The notes: generated from the letters alone by a model not told the origin. A stretch of DNA of 64,000 nucleotides from Mycobacterium sp. 852002-40037_SCH5390672 (GCF_001665875.1 NZ_LZTA01000008.1:109700-173699), one strand, 5' to 3'; shown: positions 8,559-19,093, counted from the first letter of the stretch. Made by a program: numbers and translations.

Positions 8559-8798
8559 CTACTGGTTCGACTTCTGGCGCTCCTCGGCAGCCTCGGCGCC
8601 GCCACGCGCGGCTTCAGCTTCGGCTTCCTTCTTTGCCGCGTCGCGCTGCGCTTCGGCCTTGTCCTGCTGCGCCTGGCCCTCGCGGGTGAGGTCATCGCGT
8701 CCGGCCACCGCGCCTACTGCCTCTTTGGTCTTTCCCTTGACGTCCTCGACGACGCCCTTGACAGCTTCGGCAGGTCCCGACTTGTTTTCTTCAGCCAT
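8559..8798 (-). CDS. CsbD-like stress protein
   Basis: This is a 79-residue, highly charged helical protein. The segment AVKGVVEDVKGKTKEAVGAV (residues 12-31) is characteristic of the CsbD family of small stress proteins, and the C-terminal half is an Ala/Glu/Lys/Gln-rich low-complexity helix. Translation is probably strong: GAGGAGG lies just upstream of the ATG. CsbD is induced by general stress in Bacillus, but its molecular role is unknown. A clean terminator follows. Confidence 0.8.
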   Translation of the reverse strand: MAEENKSGPAEAVKGVVEDVKGKTKEAVGAVAGRDDLTREGQAQQDKAEAQRDAAKKEAEAEAARGGAEAAEERQKSNQ

Positions 8799-9141
8799 GG
8801 AAGTGTTCCTCCTCGTTGGCGTACTTTGAGCGATCCACGCTCAGCGGCGATCACGAGCGATCGACCCGGTCATACGGCGAGGCTGGCCCTCATTGCTTAA
8901 GACCACCCAATTCTGCCGCGTTGTTGCGGATTCCCAAGGCAACCGTCGCTCAAACGCGAGCCCGAAGAAAGCGCGCCGGTGCCGACATATTCGGTACCGA
9001 GAGACTCGAAAATTGGTCCGGCGGGCCAACTACGCGCATAATGCACCCCGCCGCCGCCGCATTGTGCTGCGATGAGGCAGGATGTGAAATGCCGTTCCGG
9101 ATGGAGATCGTCCGGGATGGCACTCTCATGCGAGGAGTCTG
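8799..9141. promoter_or_regulatory. divergent intergenic region of csbD-like gene and pyrH
   Basis: The 343-nt gap has no credible gene. A possible SigA-type promoter for pyrH is TTGGTC (9013-9018), an 18-nt spacer, then CATAAT (9037-9042), which would leave a leader of about 90 nt. The csbD-like promoter must also lie here, but I see no clear box for it. Confidence 0.35.
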
Positions 9142-9975
9142 ATGACGGAGTCCAGGGAGCCCCAAGTCGCCGGCTCGGCGGCTCCGAGGCCGGAGCCGGC
9201 AACCACCAGCAACGGCCCATCGACATCTGCACCGGACAACGGACTGGCTTCCGGCCCGTCGCTGAACCGGGCCAGGTATTCGCGAGTGCTGCTCAAGCTG
9301 GGCGGCGAAATGTTCGGCGGCGGCCAGGTCGGCTTGGATCCCGATGTCGTGGCGCGCGTGGCCCGACAGATCGCCGAGGTGGTCCGCGACGGTGTCCAGG
9401 TCGCCGTCGTGATCGGCGGTGGCAATTTCTTTCGGGGCGCGCAGCTGCAGCAGCGCGGCATGGAACGCACCCGTTCGGACTACATGGGCATGTTGGGCAC
9501 CGTCATGAACAGCCTCGCGCTGCAGGACTTCCTGGAGAAGGAAGGCATTGTCACCCGGGTCCAGACCGCGATCACCATGGGACAGGTGGCCGAGCCCTAT
9601 CTACCGCTGCGCGCTGTACGCCACCTGGAGAAGGGGCGCGTGGTGATCTTCGGAGCCGGCATGGGGCTGCCGTACTTCTCCACCGACACCACGGCCGCGC
9701 AGCGCGCCCTGGAGATCGGCGCCGAGGTGGTCTTGATGGCCAAGGCGGTCGACGGCGTGTTTTCTGCCGATCCCCGGCAGTATCCCGATGCCGAATTGAT
9801 CGCCGCGATCAGTCATCGTGAGGTCATCGACCGCGGGCTACGCGTGGCCGATGCCACCGCCTTCAGCCTCTGCATGGACAATGGCATGCCGATCCTGGTG
9901 TTCAACCTGCTGACCAATGGCAATATCGCCCGAGCGGTCGCTGGTGAGAAGATCGGGACTCTGGTCACCACCTGA
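9142..9975 (+). CDS. pyrH: UMP kinase
   Basis: PyrH phosphorylates UMP to UDP with ATP in pyrimidine nucleotide synthesis. The 277-residue protein has the amino-acid-kinase fold: [12 protein letters not shown] (phosphate loop), [11 protein letters not shown], and a catalytic/nucleotide region with [19 protein letters not shown]. About 40 residues of Ser/Pro/Ala-rich extension precede the kinase core, as in other mycobacteria. GAGGAG lies upstream of the ATG. It heads the pyrH-frr-cdsA-rlmN gene set. Confidence 0.97.
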   Translation: MTESREPQVAGSAAPRPEPATTSNGPSTSAPDNGLASGPSLNRARYSRVLLKLGGEMFGGGQVGLDPDVVARVARQIAEVVRDGVQVAVVIGGGNFFRGAQLQQRGMERTRSDYMGMLGTVMNSLALQDFLEKEGIVTRVQTAITMGQVAEPYLPLRAVRHLEKGRVVIFGAGMGLPYFSTDTTAAQRALEIGAEVVLMAKAVDGVFSADPRQYPDAELIAAISHREVIDRGLRVADATAFSLCMDNGMPILVFNLLTNGNIARAVAGEKIGTLVTT

Positions 9976-10021
9976 GGGGAAGACGCGATGATTTGCGCTT
10001 GCGAAAATCTGCAGCACAGCA

Positions 10022-10040
10022 ATGAGGAGGAGCGGCGCAC
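10022..10040 (+). repeat. repeat-like ribosome binding segment before frr
   Basis: ATGAGGAGGAGCGGCGC directly before the frr ATG closely matches the segment before the GNAT gene at 54739-54756. Such GATGAGGAGGAGCG ends are familiar from mycobacterial interspersed repeats (MIRU-like). Here the copy supplies the ribosome binding site. Confidence 0.5.
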
Positions 10041-10598
10041 ATGATCGACGAGGCTCTCTTCGATGCGGAAGAGAAAATGGAGAAGGCCGTAGCGGTTGCG
10101 CGCGACGACTTGTCGACCATCCGGACCGGGCGCGCCAACCCGGGCATGTTCTCGCGGATCGTCATCGACTACTACGGCTCGGCCACGCCCATCACCCAAC
10201 TGGCCAGCATCAACGTGCCCGAGGCGCGCCTTGTCGTCATCAAGCCCTATGAAGCCAGTCAGGTGGGCGCGATCGAGACGGCGATCCGCAACTCCGACCT
10301 CGGCGTCAACCCCACCAACGACGGCACCCTGATCCGGGTAGCCGTGCCGCAGCTCACCGAGGAACGCCGGCGAGAGCTGGTCAAACAGGCCAAGGGCAAG
10401 GGGGAGGACGCCAAGGTCTCGGTGCGCAATATCCGCCGCAAGGCGATGGAGGAGCTGCACCGGATCCGCAAGGACGGCGAGGCCGGCGAGGACGAGGTCG
10501 GCCGGGCCGAAAAGGAACTGGACAAGTCGACCCATCAGTACATCACCCAGATCGAAGAGCTGGTCAAGCACAAAGAAGGCGAACTGCTGGAGGTCTAG
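10041..10598 (+). CDS. frr: ribosome recycling factor
   Basis: RRF splits the post-termination ribosome together with EF-G. The 185-residue protein is the standard family length, with [17 protein letters not shown] near residue 28 and the C-terminal helical hairpin containing [15 protein letters not shown]. It starts at ATG 10041 after a GAGGAGGAG ribosome binding site and follows pyrH by 65 nt, as in M. tuberculosis (Rv2882c). Confidence 0.98.
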   Translation: MIDEALFDAEEKMEKAVAVARDDLSTIRTGRANPGMFSRIVIDYYGSATPITQLASINVPEARLVVIKPYEASQVGAIETAIRNSDLGVNPTNDGTLIRVAVPQLTEERRRELVKQAKGKGEDAKVSVRNIRRKAMEELHRIRKDGEAGEDEVGRAEKELDKSTHQYITQIEELVKHKEGELLEV

Positions 10599-10630
10599 CG
10601 ACCGCCCAGCAGCTAAGTTCATCCAGGCCA

Positions 10631-11560
10631 GTGGCTACCTCAGATCCCGGCGCAGGCAATCCGCCCGACCAGCCGGCACGCGCCGCCAAGGAGACGATCG
10701 AGGAGCCGGGCAAGAAAACGTCCCGCGCCGGACGTGACCTGCGCGCCGCCATCGCCGTGGGCGCCGGTATCGGTGGTGTTCTAGTCGTGACGCTGGTCTT
10801 CGCGCCGCGGTTCTGGGTGCCCATCGTCGCGCTCGCCATCGTGGTGGCCACCCACGAAGTGGTTCGGCGATTGCGCGAAGCCGGGTACCTCATACCCGTC
10901 ATCCCGCTGCTGGCCGGGGGCCAGCTCACGGTCTGGCTGACCTGGCCGTTTCACGCCGCGGGCGCCTTGGCCGGCTTCGGCGTCACCGTGGTGGTCTGCA
11001 ATGTGTGGCGGCTGTTCATGCAGGACAACAGCAAACGCTCCGAGCCGTTCGACGGTTCGCCGTCGGCCAACTACCTCAGGGACGCCTCGGCCACCGTGTT
11101 CCTGGCCGCGTGGGTGCCGCTGTTCGCGTCCTTCGGCGTGCTGCTGGTCTACCCGCACGACGGGGCAGGGCGGGTGTTCTGCCTGATGATCACCGTCGTC
11201 GCCTCCGACACCGGCGGATATGCGGTGGGGGCGCTCTTCGGCAAGCACCCGATGGTCCCGGCGATCAGTCCCAAGAAGTCCTGGGAGGGATTCGCCGGAT
11301 CTCTGGTGCTCGGGATCACCGCGGCGACCCTGACGGCGACCTTCCTGGCTCACAAACCGCCGTGGATCGGTGTGCTGCTGGGCGTTGTCCTGGTGCTGAC
11401 CAGCACGCTCGGCGATCTGGTGGAATCCCAGGTCAAGCGCGACCTCGGCATCAAGGACATGGGCCGGCTGCTGCCCGGCCACGGCGGCCTGATGGATCGG
11501 CTCGATGGGGTCCTGCCTTCGGCGGTCGCGGCCTGGGCGCTGCTGACACTCGTTCCCTAG
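10631..11560 (+). CDS. cdsA: phosphatidate cytidylyltransferase
   Basis: CdsA makes CDP-diacylglycerol from phosphatidic acid and CTP, the precursor of phosphatidylinositol, cardiolipin and PIMs. The 309-residue membrane protein starts at GTG 10631 with a hydrophilic N-terminus of about 35 residues, then several hydrophobic segments. The family signature is visible near the C-terminus: LGDLVESQVKRDLGIKDMGR, followed by LLPGHGGLMDRLDG. It follows frr by 32 nt. Confidence 0.95.
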   Translation: MATSDPGAGNPPDQPARAAKETIEEPGKKTSRAGRDLRAAIAVGAGIGGVLVVTLVFAPRFWVPIVALAIVVATHEVVRRLREAGYLIPVIPLLAGGQLTVWLTWPFHAAGALAGFGVTVVVCNVWRLFMQDNSKRSEPFDGSPSANYLRDASATVFLAAWVPLFASFGVLLVYPHDGAGRVFCLMITVVASDTGGYAVGALFGKHPMVPAISPKKSWEGFAGSLVLGITAATLTATFLAHKPPWIGVLLGVVLVLTSTLGDLVESQVKRDLGIKDMGRLLPGHGGLMDRLDGVLPSAVAAWALLTLVP

Positions 11561-11566
11561 CCGAAC

Positions 11567-12682
11567 GTGACCGATACTGGACGGGTCATGGTTCAACAAC
11601 TGGTTTTTTCCGAGCCGCGCCCGGCCAAGCCGCCGCGGCACCTGGCCGATCTCGACGAGGACGGTCGCGCGTCCGCCGTCGCAGAGCTGGGCTTGCCGGC
11701 GTTTCGCGCCAAGCAGTTGGCGCATCAGTACTACGGCAGGCTGATCGCCGATCCGCGGCAGATGACCGATCTTCCGGCGGGATTGCGCGACACCATCGCC
11801 GAGACGATGTTCCCGATCCTGATCACGGCCGCCTCCGAGGTGACGTGCGATGCCGGCCAGACGCGAAAGACGTTGTGGCGGGCGCTCGATGGGGTCACCG
11901 TCGAGTCGGTGCTGATGCGCTATCCGCAACGCAACACGGTGTGCATCTCGTCGCAGGCCGGGTGCGGCATGGCGTGTCCGTTCTGCGCGACCGGTCAGGG
12001 GGGGCTGAGTCGCAACCTGTCGACGGCCGAGATCCTCGAGCAGGTGCGCGCCGGCGCTGCGGCCCTGCGCGACGACTTCGGGGACCGGCTGTCCAACGTG
12101 GTGTTCATGGGCATGGGGGAGCCGCTGGCCAACTACGCGCGCGTGGTAGCCGCGGTGCGGCGCATCATCGCCGCGCCGCCACACGGCTTCGGCATCTCGG
12201 CCCGGTCGGTGACCGTGTCGACGGTGGGTCTGGCCTCCGCCATCCGCAAGCTCGCCGACGAACGGCTCGGTGTCACTTTGGCGCTGTCGCTGCACGCGCC
12301 CGACGACGAACTGCGGGACACGCTGGTGCCGGTCAACAACCGGTGGAAGATCACCGAGGCCCTTGACGCCGCGCGGTATTACGCCGACGTCACCGGCCGG
12401 CGCGTGTCGGTGGAGTACGCGTTGATTCGCGACGTCAACGACCAGCCTTGGCGCGCAGACCTTTTGGGACAGCGGCTGCACCGCGCGCTCGGGCCGTTGG
12501 TGCACGTGAACCTGATTCCGCTCAATCCGACGCCGGGAAGTGAGTGGGACGCCAGCCCCAAGGCGGTCGAGCGGGAGTTCGTCCGGCGGGTGCGCGCCAA
12601 GGGGGTTTCGTGCACGGTGCGCGACACCCGCGGCCGCGAGATCAGCGCCGCCTGCGGGCAGCTGGCCTTCGAGAGCAAGTAG
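11567..12682 (+). CDS. rlmN: dual-specificity rRNA/tRNA adenine-C2 methyltransferase
   Basis: RlmN is a radical-SAM enzyme that methylates A2503 of 23S rRNA and A37 of some tRNAs. The 371-residue frame is intact. The SAM/[4Fe-4S] motif [14 protein letters not shown] is near residue 137; the GxGEP motif appears as [11 protein letters not shown], and the conserved C-terminal Cys as [13 protein letters not shown] 11567 or ATG 11588 could be the start; the latter removes seven residues. In M. tuberculosis H37Rv this locus is annotated as two genes (Rv2880c and Rv2879c), so an uninterrupted copy is notable. Confidence 0.95.
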   Translation: MTDTGRVMVQQLVFSEPRPAKPPRHLADLDEDGRASAVAELGLPAFRAKQLAHQYYGRLIADPRQMTDLPAGLRDTIAETMFPILITAASEVTCDAGQTRKTLWRALDGVTVESVLMRYPQRNTVCISSQAGCGMACPFCATGQGGLSRNLSTAEILEQVRAGAAALRDDFGDRLSNVVFMGMGEPLANYARVVAAVRRIIAAPPHGFGISARSVTVSTVGLASAIRKLADERLGVTLALSLHAPDDELRDTLVPVNNRWKITEALDAARYYADVTGRRVSVEYALIRDVNDQPWRADLLGQRLHRALGPLVHVNLIPLNPTPGSEWDASPKAVEREFVRRVRAKGVSCTVRDTRGREISAACGQLAFESK

Positions 12683-12758
12683 CAGGCGGGTAGCTGGATG
12701 AACCGAGAGGGCGACGCGCACGTCTTTAAGGCATAACGCCAGCAACCGGGGGTGCGCC

Positions 12759-13265
12759 TTGATTCGCTTGTTTTCTCCACTCAAACTGTTTGCCGCGGCC
12801 GTTTTCGCCGCTGCACTGATATTGGTACTGGGCGGTGCGCCGCGAGCGGCGGCCGCCGACGACCGACTGCAATTCGCCGGGACGACGCTGAGCGGTGCAC
12901 CGTTCAATGGGGCCAGTTTGCAGGGCAAGCCCGCGGTGCTGTGGTTCTGGGCGCCGTTCTGCCCGTTCTGCAATGCCGAAGCTCCCGGCGTCAGCCAGGT
13001 TGCGGCCGCCAATCCCGGTGTCACCTTCGTCGGCATCGCCGGGCACTCGGATGTCGGCGCGGAACAGAACTTCGTCTCCAAGTACGGCCTGCACTTCACC
13101 AACCTCAACGACGCCGACGGATCCCTCTGGGCCCGCTACAACGTCCCCTGGCAGCCCGCCTACGTGTTCTACCGCGCGGACGGCAGCTCGACGTTCGTCA
13201 ACAACCCGACCTCGGCCATGTCGCAGCAGGAGCTCTCCGATCGGGTCTTTGGCCTGAGGTCCTGA
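12759..13265 (+). CDS. mpt53: secreted thioredoxin-fold oxidoreductase, MPT53/DsbE type
   Basis: This 168-residue extracytoplasmic disulfide oxidoreductase is the orthologue of M. tuberculosis Mpt53 (Rv2878c). After a signal peptide (about residues 1-33, cleavage near RAAAA) come LQGKPAVLWFWAPFCPFCNA with the redox pair Cys68/Cys71, and the cis-Pro region VPWQPAYVFY. M. tuberculosis Mpt53 oxidises cysteines in exported proteins. The start is a TTG at 12759 preceded by GGGGG; this is the frame that gives a proper signal peptide. The CcdA-like partner follows after 4 nt. Confidence 0.92.
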   Translation: MIRLFSPLKLFAAAVFAAALILVLGGAPRAAAADDRLQFAGTTLSGAPFNGASLQGKPAVLWFWAPFCPFCNAEAPGVSQVAAANPGVTFVGIAGHSDVGAEQNFVSKYGLHFTNLNDADGSLWARYNVPWQPAYVFYRADGSSTFVNNPTSAMSQQELSDRVFGLRS

Positions 13266-13269
13266 CTCG

Positions 13270-14127
13270 GTGGACCGGGGTCTGGTCGGCTTGGCCTTCG
13301 CGGCCGGATTGGTGGCCGCGCTGAACCCGTGTGGGTTTGCCATGCTGCCCGCCTATCTACTGCTGGTGGTGCGCGGCCAGCGCCCCGGCGAACACTCGGG
13401 CGTGGCCGCCGCCGGGCGTGCCCTGGCGGCCACTGTGGGGATGGCGCTGGGCTTCCTGACGGTGTTCGGCGTGTTCGGCGCGCTGACCGTATCGGCGGGC
13501 ACAACCGTGCAGCGGTTTTTGCCCTATGCCACCGTGGTGGTCGGCGTGGTGCTGGTCGTGCTCGGGGTCTGGCTGCTGTCGGGCCGAGCGCTGTCGGCCC
13601 TGACCCCGCGTCCGCTGGGCCCGCGGTGGGCCCCCACCGCTCGGCTGGGCTCCATGTACGGCTACGGCATCAGTTACGCGATCGCCTCGCTGTCGTGCAC
13701 CATCGGGCCGTTTCTGGCCGCCACCGCTGCCGGCCTGCGCGGCGGATCGCTCGTCACCGAACTGGCGATCTACCTCGCCTACAGCGCGGGGCTGACCCTC
13801 GTCGTGGGTGTGCTCGCGGTCGCGGCGGCGACGGCGAGCTCGGCGATGGTGGACCGGTTGCGCCGGCTCCTGCCGTTCGTCAACCGGGTCGGTGGCGCGC
13901 TGCTGGTGCTGGTCGGGCTGTACGTTGCCTATTACGGCGGCTACGAGGTGCGCCTGTTCGGCGCGAACGGCAACCCGCGGGACGCGGTGATCATTGCGGC
14001 CGGGCGCCTGCAGGGCGCGGTGGCCGGCTGGGTGCATCAACAGGGCATATGGCCGTGGGTGATGGCCGTGCTCGCGCTGGCGGTCGTCGTGCTCGGTGGT
14101 GCCTGGCGTCGCCGGACGCAACGCTAG
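13270..14127 (+). CDS. CcdA/DsbD-like thiol-disulfide transporter
   Basis: This 285-residue polytopic membrane protein of the CcdA/DsbD transmembrane family moves electrons across the membrane to extracytoplasmic thioredoxin-like proteins. It is the orthologue of Rv2877c. The first transmembrane Cys is in AALNPCGFAMLPAYLLL and the second in IASLSCTIGPFLA, the expected pair for this family. Six or more hydrophobic segments are visible. Translation starts at GTG 13270, 4 nt after the mpt53-like gene, so the two are coupled in expression and probably in function. Confidence 0.9.
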   Translation: MDRGLVGLAFAAGLVAALNPCGFAMLPAYLLLVVRGQRPGEHSGVAAAGRALAATVGMALGFLTVFGVFGALTVSAGTTVQRFLPYATVVVGVVLVVLGVWLLSGRALSALTPRPLGPRWAPTARLGSMYGYGISYAIASLSCTIGPFLAATAAGLRGGSLVTELAIYLAYSAGLTLVVGVLAVAAATASSAMVDRLRRLLPFVNRVGGALLVLVGLYVAYYGGYEVRLFGANGNPRDAVIIAAGRLQGAVAGWVHQQGIWPWVMAVLALAVVVLGGAWRRRTQR

Positions 14128-14150
14128 GGCGCTCCGAACCGGGCTAACTG

Positions 14151-14405
14151 CTACCTGATCCAGCCGCGGCGGCGGCCCCACAGGTCGCGAATCAGGAAAA
14201 CGAGGACCAGCGCCGCAAACCCGATCAGGAACCAGTTCTCGATGTGGCCGACGTGGTTGCCGCGCAGCATCGCCAGCAGGAATCCGAAGCCGATCAGGCC
14301 GGCAATGTGCCAGGTGCGGTGGTTGATCCTGCTCCACCCCCACGCTGCCGACGGCACCTCGACGGCGTCGACGCCGGTGAAGTGCTCCACCTCGGTACTG
14401 GCCAC
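14151..14405 (-). CDS. DUF2631 membrane protein (Rv2876-like)
   Basis: This 84-residue protein of unknown function has two predicted transmembrane helices ([19 protein letters not shown] and [17 protein letters not shown]), ending in a basic RRRGWIR tail. I chose GTG 14405 because AGGGG lies upstream and because [18 protein letters not shown] is the usual start of the family; a longer frame to 14456 exists. It lies on the opposite strand to ccdA and dxr, as in M. tuberculosis. There, mpt70-dipZ-mpt83 follow it; here they are missing. Confidence 0.8.
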   Translation of the reverse strand: MASTEVEHFTGVDAVEVPSAAWGWSRINHRTWHIAGLIGFGFLLAMLRGNHVGHIENWFLIGFAALVLVFLIRDLWGRRRGWIR

Positions 14406-14515
14406 GGCGAATCCCCTTCGGATCGGATTGCTTGTCGAACCCAAATTCTGGCACACCCCCCGTCGGGCCCGCGGGGCATGGCCCCCGCCGGTGCCGGGCG
14501 GCGCACAATGAATGA

Positions 14516-15739
14516 GTGACCAACCCGACGACCGACGGGCAAACGCGGGACCGGCTGCGTGTGCTGGTGCTGGGCAGCACCGGCTCCATCGGCACCCAGG
14601 CGCTCGACGTCATCGCGGCCAATCCGGACCGTTTCGAGGTGGTCGGCCTGGCCGCGGGAGGCGCCAACCTGGACACGCTGTTGCGGCAGCGCGCCGCGAC
14701 CGGTGTGACCAACATCGCGGTCGCCGACGAACGCGCGGCGCAGCGCGCCGGCGACATACCCTTTTTCGGCCCCGACGCGGCGACCCGGCTGGTCCAGGAG
14801 ACCAACGCCGACGTCGTCCTCAACGCGCTGGTGGGGGCGTTGGGCCTGCGGCCCACGTTGGCCGCGCTGGAGTCGGGCGCCCGGCTGGCGCTGGCCAATA
14901 AGGAATCACTGATCGCCGGTGGTCCGCTGGTGCTGCGAGCCGCCAAGCCGGGGCAGATCGTGCCCGTCGATTCCGAACATTCCGCGCTGGCGCAATGCCT
15001 GCGTGGCGGGGCCCCCGAAGAAGTCGCCAAGCTGGTGCTGACCGCTTCTGGCGGCCCGTTCCGCGGCTGGACCGCCGCCCAGCTCGAGGACGTCACCCCG
15101 GAGCAGGCCGGCGCCCACCCGACGTGGTCGATGGGCCCGATGAACACCCTGAACTCGGCCTCGCTGGTCAACAAGGGTCTGGAGCTCATCGAGACCCACC
15201 TGCTGTTCGGCATTCCGTATGACCGCATCGAGGTCGTCGTGCACCCCCAGTCGATTGTTCATTCGATGGTCACCTTCGTCGACGGCTCGACCCTCGCGCA
15301 GGCCAGCCCCCCGGACATGCGGCTGCCGATTTCGCTGGCCCTTGGCTGGCCACAGCGCGTCCCCGGCGCGGCGGCCGGCTGCGACTTCAGCAAGGCCTCT
15401 AGCTGGGAATTCGAGCCGCTGGACCATGACGTTTTTCCCGCCGTCGAGTTGGCCCGGCATGCCGGACAGGCCGGTGGCTGCATGACGGCCGTCTACAACG
15501 CGGCCAACGAGGAGGCGGCGCAGGCCTTCCTCGCGGGCCGGGTCGGTTTCCCCGGGATTGTCAAAACCATCGCCGACGTGCTGCACGCCGCCGACCAATG
15601 GGCGCCCAAATTTGGCGAAGTACCCGCTAACGTGGATGAGGTACTCGACGCGCAGCGCTGGGCACGTGAGCGGGCGCAGCGTTCCGTCGCACAAGCCCAG
15701 CCCGCCGGCGTGTCAGCAAAAGCCTCCGGAATCGTGTGA
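14516..15739 (+). CDS. dxr: 1-deoxy-D-xylulose 5-phosphate reductoisomerase
   Basis: Dxr converts DXP to MEP with NADPH, the first committed step of the non-mevalonate isoprenoid pathway and the target of fosmidomycin. The 407-residue protein starts at GTG 14516. The nucleotide fold [16 protein letters not shown] begins near residue 18, and metal/substrate residues lie in [13 protein letters not shown] and the flexible loop [10 protein letters not shown]. ispG, from the same pathway, lies two genes downstream. Confidence 0.97.
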   Translation: MTNPTTDGQTRDRLRVLVLGSTGSIGTQALDVIAANPDRFEVVGLAAGGANLDTLLRQRAATGVTNIAVADERAAQRAGDIPFFGPDAATRLVQETNADVVLNALVGALGLRPTLAALESGARLALANKESLIAGGPLVLRAAKPGQIVPVDSEHSALAQCLRGGAPEEVAKLVLTASGGPFRGWTAAQLEDVTPEQAGAHPTWSMGPMNTLNSASLVNKGLELIETHLLFGIPYDRIEVVVHPQSIVHSMVTFVDGSTLAQASPPDMRLPISLALGWPQRVPGAAAGCDFSKASSWEFEPLDHDVFPAVELARHAGQAGGCMTAVYNAANEEAAQAFLAGRVGFPGIVKTIADVLHAADQWAPKFGEVPANVDEVLDAQRWARERAQRSVAQAQPAGVSAKASGIV

Positions 15740-15758
15740 GAAAGGTCCTGCAGCGGAG

Positions 15759-16982
15759 ATGATGTTCGCTATCGGCATTGTGCTGTTCGCACTGGCCATC
15801 CTGATTTCGGTGGCTCTGCACGAGTGCGGGCACATGTGGGTTGCGCGCGCGACCGGCATGAAGGTGCGACGGTATTTCGTCGGTTTCGGCCCCACGCTGT
15901 GGTCGACCCGCCGCGGTGAGATCGAATACGGCGTCAAAGCCATTCCGCTCGGCGGCTTCTGCGATATCGCGGGGATGACCTCGGTGGAGGAACTGGCGCC
16001 CGACGAGGCCGACCGCGCCATGTTCAAGCAGGCGGTCTGGAAGCGGGTCGCGGTGCTGTTCGCCGGCCCTGCCGCGAACTTCGTCATCTGCCTGGTGCTG
16101 CTCTACGGCATCGCGCTGATCTGGGGGCTGCCCAACCTGCACCCGCCCACCCAGGCGGTCGTCGGCGAAACCGCTTGTGTGGCACCGGAAGTGGCTCCGG
16201 GCAAGATCGCGGACTGCGCCGGTCCGGGGCCGGCGGCGCTGGCCGGAATCCGGTCCGGCGACGTCATCGTCAAGGTGGGGGACACCCCGGTGTCCACCTT
16301 TGAGGACATGGCCGCCGCCATCCGCAAGGTGCACGGCAACGTCCCGATCGTCGCCGAGCGCAACGGCACTCGGATCACCACGTACGTCGACGTCACGACC
16401 ACCCAGCGCTACCTGACCAACGGGGCCGGCGGGCAGGGCGGTCAGCCGCAACCCTCGACGGTCGGCGCCATCGGCGTCGGCGCCGTCAAAGTCGCGCCGG
16501 CGCACTACGGGGTGTTCAGCGCGATCCCGGCCACCGTCGCGTTCGCCGGCGACCTCACCGGCGAGGTGGGCAAGGCGCTCGTCACGATCCCGACGAAGGT
16601 CGGTGCGCTGGTGCACGCCATCGGCGGCGGGCAGCGCGACCCCCAGACGCCGATGAGCGTCGTCGGGGCCAGCATCATTGGCGGCGACACGGTCGACCAC
16701 GGGTTGTGGGTGGCGTTCTGGTTCTTCCTGGCCCAGCTGAACCTCATCCTGGGCGCGATCAACCTGGTGCCGCTGTTGCCCTTCGACGGCGGTCACATCG
16801 CCATCGCGGTGTTCGAGAAGATCCGTAACCTGGTGCGGTCGGCCCGGGGCATGGTCGCGGCCGCCCCGGTGAACTACCTCAAACTCATGCCGGCGACGTA
16901 CGTCGTGCTGGTGTTCGTGGTCGGCTACATGCTGCTGACCGTGACCGCCGATCTCGTCAACCCGATCAGGCTCTTCCAGTAA
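15759..16982 (+). CDS. rip1: site-2 intramembrane metalloprotease Rip1
   Basis: This is a zinc-dependent intramembrane protease of the RseP/S2P family that cleaves anti-sigma factors in the membrane and so controls envelope stress regulons; M. tuberculosis Rv2869c is its orthologue. The 407-residue protein starts at ATG 15759 (or 15762). The catalytic HExxH is H21-E22-C-G-H25 in the first helix, and the third ligand motif is LLPFDGGH near residue 345. A PDZ domain (about 125-215) sits between helices. It lies 19 nt after dxr and before ispG. Confidence 0.95.
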   Translation: MMFAIGIVLFALAILISVALHECGHMWVARATGMKVRRYFVGFGPTLWSTRRGEIEYGVKAIPLGGFCDIAGMTSVEELAPDEADRAMFKQAVWKRVAVLFAGPAANFVICLVLLYGIALIWGLPNLHPPTQAVVGETACVAPEVAPGKIADCAGPGPAALAGIRSGDVIVKVGDTPVSTFEDMAAAIRKVHGNVPIVAERNGTRITTYVDVTTTQRYLTNGAGGQGGQPQPSTVGAIGVGAVKVAPAHYGVFSAIPATVAFAGDLTGEVGKALVTIPTKVGALVHAIGGGQRDPQTPMSVVGASIIGGDTVDHGLWVAFWFFLAQLNLILGAINLVPLLPFDGGHIAIAVFEKIRNLVRSARGMVAAAPVNYLKLMPATYVVLVFVVGYMLLTVTADLVNPIRLFQ

Positions 16983-17004
16983 TGAAACCGAAGGAATCAA
17001 CACA

Positions 17005-18183
17005 GTGACCATTGGCCTGGGCATGCCGGAAGCTCCGGCGCCCACGCTTGCCCCTCGACGCACGACGCGCCAGTTGATGGTTCGCGACGTCGGCGTCGGC
17101 AGCGACTACCCGATTTCGGTGCAGTCGATGTGCACCACCAAGACGCATGACGTCAACACGACGCTGCAGCAGATCGCCGAGTTGACCGCGGCGGGCTGCG
17201 ACATCGTCCGGGTGGCCTGCCCGCGTCAGGAGGACGCCGACGCGCTGGGCGAGATCGCCCGGCACAGCCAGATCCCGGTGATCGCCGACATCCACTTTCA
17301 GCCGAAGTACATCTTCGCCGCCATCGACGCCGGATGTGCTGCGGTGCGGGTGAATCCGGGCAACATCAAGGAGTTCGACGGCCGCGTGGGCGAGGTCGCC
17401 AAGGCCGCCGCCGCGGCGGGCATCCCGATTCGCATCGGCGTCAACGCGGGCTCGCTGGACAAGCGGTTCATGGAGAAGTACGGCAAGGCCACCCCCGAGG
17501 CGCTGGTCGAGTCCGCGCTGTGGGAGGCCTCGCTGTTCGAAGACCACGGCTTCGGCGACATCAAGATCAGCGTCAAGCACAACGACCCCGTGGTGATGGT
17601 CGCCGCCTACGAGCAACTGGCCGAACAATGCGACTACCCGCTGCACCTGGGCGTCACCGAGGCCGGGCCTGCCTTCCAGGGCACCATCAAGTCGGCGGTG
17701 GCCTTCGGCGCGCTGCTGTCGCGCGGGATCGGCGACACCATCAGGGTGTCCCTGTCGGCGCCGCCGGTCGAGGAAGTCAAGGTCGGCATCCAGATCCTCG
17801 AATCGCTGAACCTACGCCCGCGCGGGCTGGAGATCGTGTCGTGCCCGTCGTGCGGTCGCGCCCAGGTCGACGTCTACACGCTGGCCAACGAGGTCACCGC
17901 CGGACTGGACGGTCTGGACGTGCCGCTGCGCGTCGCCGTGATGGGATGTGTCGTCAACGGTCCGGGCGAGGCCCGCGAGGCCGACCTCGGCGTCGCATCG
18001 GGAAATGGCAAGGGCCAGATCTTCGTTCGCGGCGAAGTGATCAAGACCGTGCCCGAAGCCCAGATAGTCGAGACGCTGATCGAAGAGGCAATGCGGCTCG
18101 CCGCTGAAATGGGTACGGAGATCAACAGCGATGAGGGACCGGAAGCAACATCCAGCGGTTCACCTGTAGTCACCGTAAGCTGA
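17005..18183 (+). CDS. ispG: 4-hydroxy-3-methylbut-2-enyl diphosphate synthase
   Basis: IspG (GcpE) reduces MEcPP to HMBPP in the MEP isoprenoid pathway using a [4Fe-4S] cluster. The 392-residue protein starts at GTG 17005. The cluster ligands are visible in [18 protein letters not shown] and in [18 protein letters not shown]. The N-terminal TIM-barrel part contains [16 protein letters not shown]. It forms a gene set with dxr and rip1, as in Rv2870c-Rv2868c. Confidence 0.97.
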   Translation: MTIGLGMPEAPAPTLAPRRTTRQLMVRDVGVGSDYPISVQSMCTTKTHDVNTTLQQIAELTAAGCDIVRVACPRQEDADALGEIARHSQIPVIADIHFQPKYIFAAIDAGCAAVRVNPGNIKEFDGRVGEVAKAAAAAGIPIRIGVNAGSLDKRFMEKYGKATPEALVESALWEASLFEDHGFGDIKISVKHNDPVVMVAAYEQLAEQCDYPLHLGVTEAGPAFQGTIKSAVAFGALLSRGIGDTIRVSLSAPPVEEVKVGIQILESLNLRPRGLEIVSCPSCGRAQVDVYTLANEVTAGLDGLDVPLRVAVMGCVVNGPGEAREADLGVASGNGKGQIFVRGEVIKTVPEAQIVETLIEEAMRLAAEMGTEINSDEGPEATSSGSPVVTVS

Positions 18184-18238
18184 TAAAGGCCAGCGCCCGG
18201 TACTGGTCCGAGAGTTCGCACCACAGAGAGTTCGCCAT

Positions 18239-19093
18239 ATGTCGGCTCCGCCCCTGTTCCGCCTTGTCGGTGAGCGACGGGTGTCCGTGGTGCGCGACGC
18301 GGCCGCTGTGTGGCGGGTGCTCGACGGCGATCCCGTCGCGTCATGCATGGTCGCGGCCCGGGTGGCCGACCACGGAATCGACCCCAATTCGATCGGCGGC
18401 GAACTGTGGACGCTGCGCGGCGCTGACGAATCCCTGTGCTTCGCCGGCGCCAACTTGATCCCGCTGCGCGGTTCGCCGGCCGATCTGAGCGCGTTCGCCG
18501 ACGAGGCCATGCGCGGGACGCGGCGCTGCTCGTCGCTGGTCGGCAGGGCCGACCTGGTGATGCCGATGTGGGAGCGGCTCGAGGCGGCCTGGGGCCCGGC
18601 TCGTGACGTGCGCGACCGCCAGCCACTGCTGGCGTTGTCCAACCACCCCAGCTGCGACCTCGACACCGGTGTGCGGCAGGTCCGGCCCGAAGAGCTGGAC
18701 GCCTACCTGGTGGCCGCCGTCGACATGTTCATCGGCGAAGTGGGTGTTGACCCGCGGCTCGGCGACGGCGGACGCGGCTACCGGCGGCGGGTGGCCAGCT
18801 TGATCACGGCCGGGCGCGCCTGGGCGCGGTTCGAACACGGCCAGGTCGTCTTCAAGGCCGAGGTGGGCTCGCAGTCCCCGAGCGTGGGCCAGATCCAGGG
18901 GGTGTGGGTGCACCCGGAGTGGCGCGGACTGGGCCTGGGCACCGCCGGTACCGCTACGGTCGCCGCGGTGATCGTCGGCACCGGGCGAACCGCCAGCCTC
19001 TACGTCAACGACTTCAACACAGTGGCGCGCGCCGCCTACGCCCGCGTGGGCTTCACCGAGATCGGCACCTTCGCGACGGTGCTACTCGACTAG
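18239..19093 (+). CDS. GNAT-family acetyltransferase with DUF4081-like N-terminus
   Basis: This 284-residue protein is the orthologue of Rv2867c. The first half (about 1-130) is an extra domain found with mycobacterial GNAT proteins; the second half has the acetyl-CoA-binding segment IQGVWVHPEWRGLGLGTAGT and the C-terminal signature SLYVNDFNTVARAAYARVGF. The acetyl acceptor is unknown. It starts at ATG 18239, 55 nt after ispG. Confidence 0.85.
   Translation: MSAPPLFRLVGERRVSVVRDAAAVWRVLDGDPVASCMVAARVADHGIDPNSIGGELWTLRGADESLCFAGANLIPLRGSPADLSAFADEAMRGTRRCSSLVGRADLVMPMWERLEAAWGPARDVRDRQPLLALSNHPSCDLDTGVRQVRPEELDAYLVAAVDMFIGEVGVDPRLGDGGRGYRRRVASLITAGRAWARFEHGQVVFKAEVGSQSPSVGQIQGVWVHPEWRGLGLGTAGTATVAAVIVGTGRTASLYVNDFNTVARAAYARVGFTEIGTFATVLLD

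Noticed and set aside
10781..13108. 775-codon open frame on the minus strand
   Set aside because: It runs antisense through cdsA, rlmN and the mpt53-like gene, all with clear family motifs; such long antisense frames are expected at this GC content.
13357..15228. 623-codon minus-strand frame
   Set aside because: Antisense to the CcdA-like gene and dxr; composition is low-complexity and no motif is recognisable.
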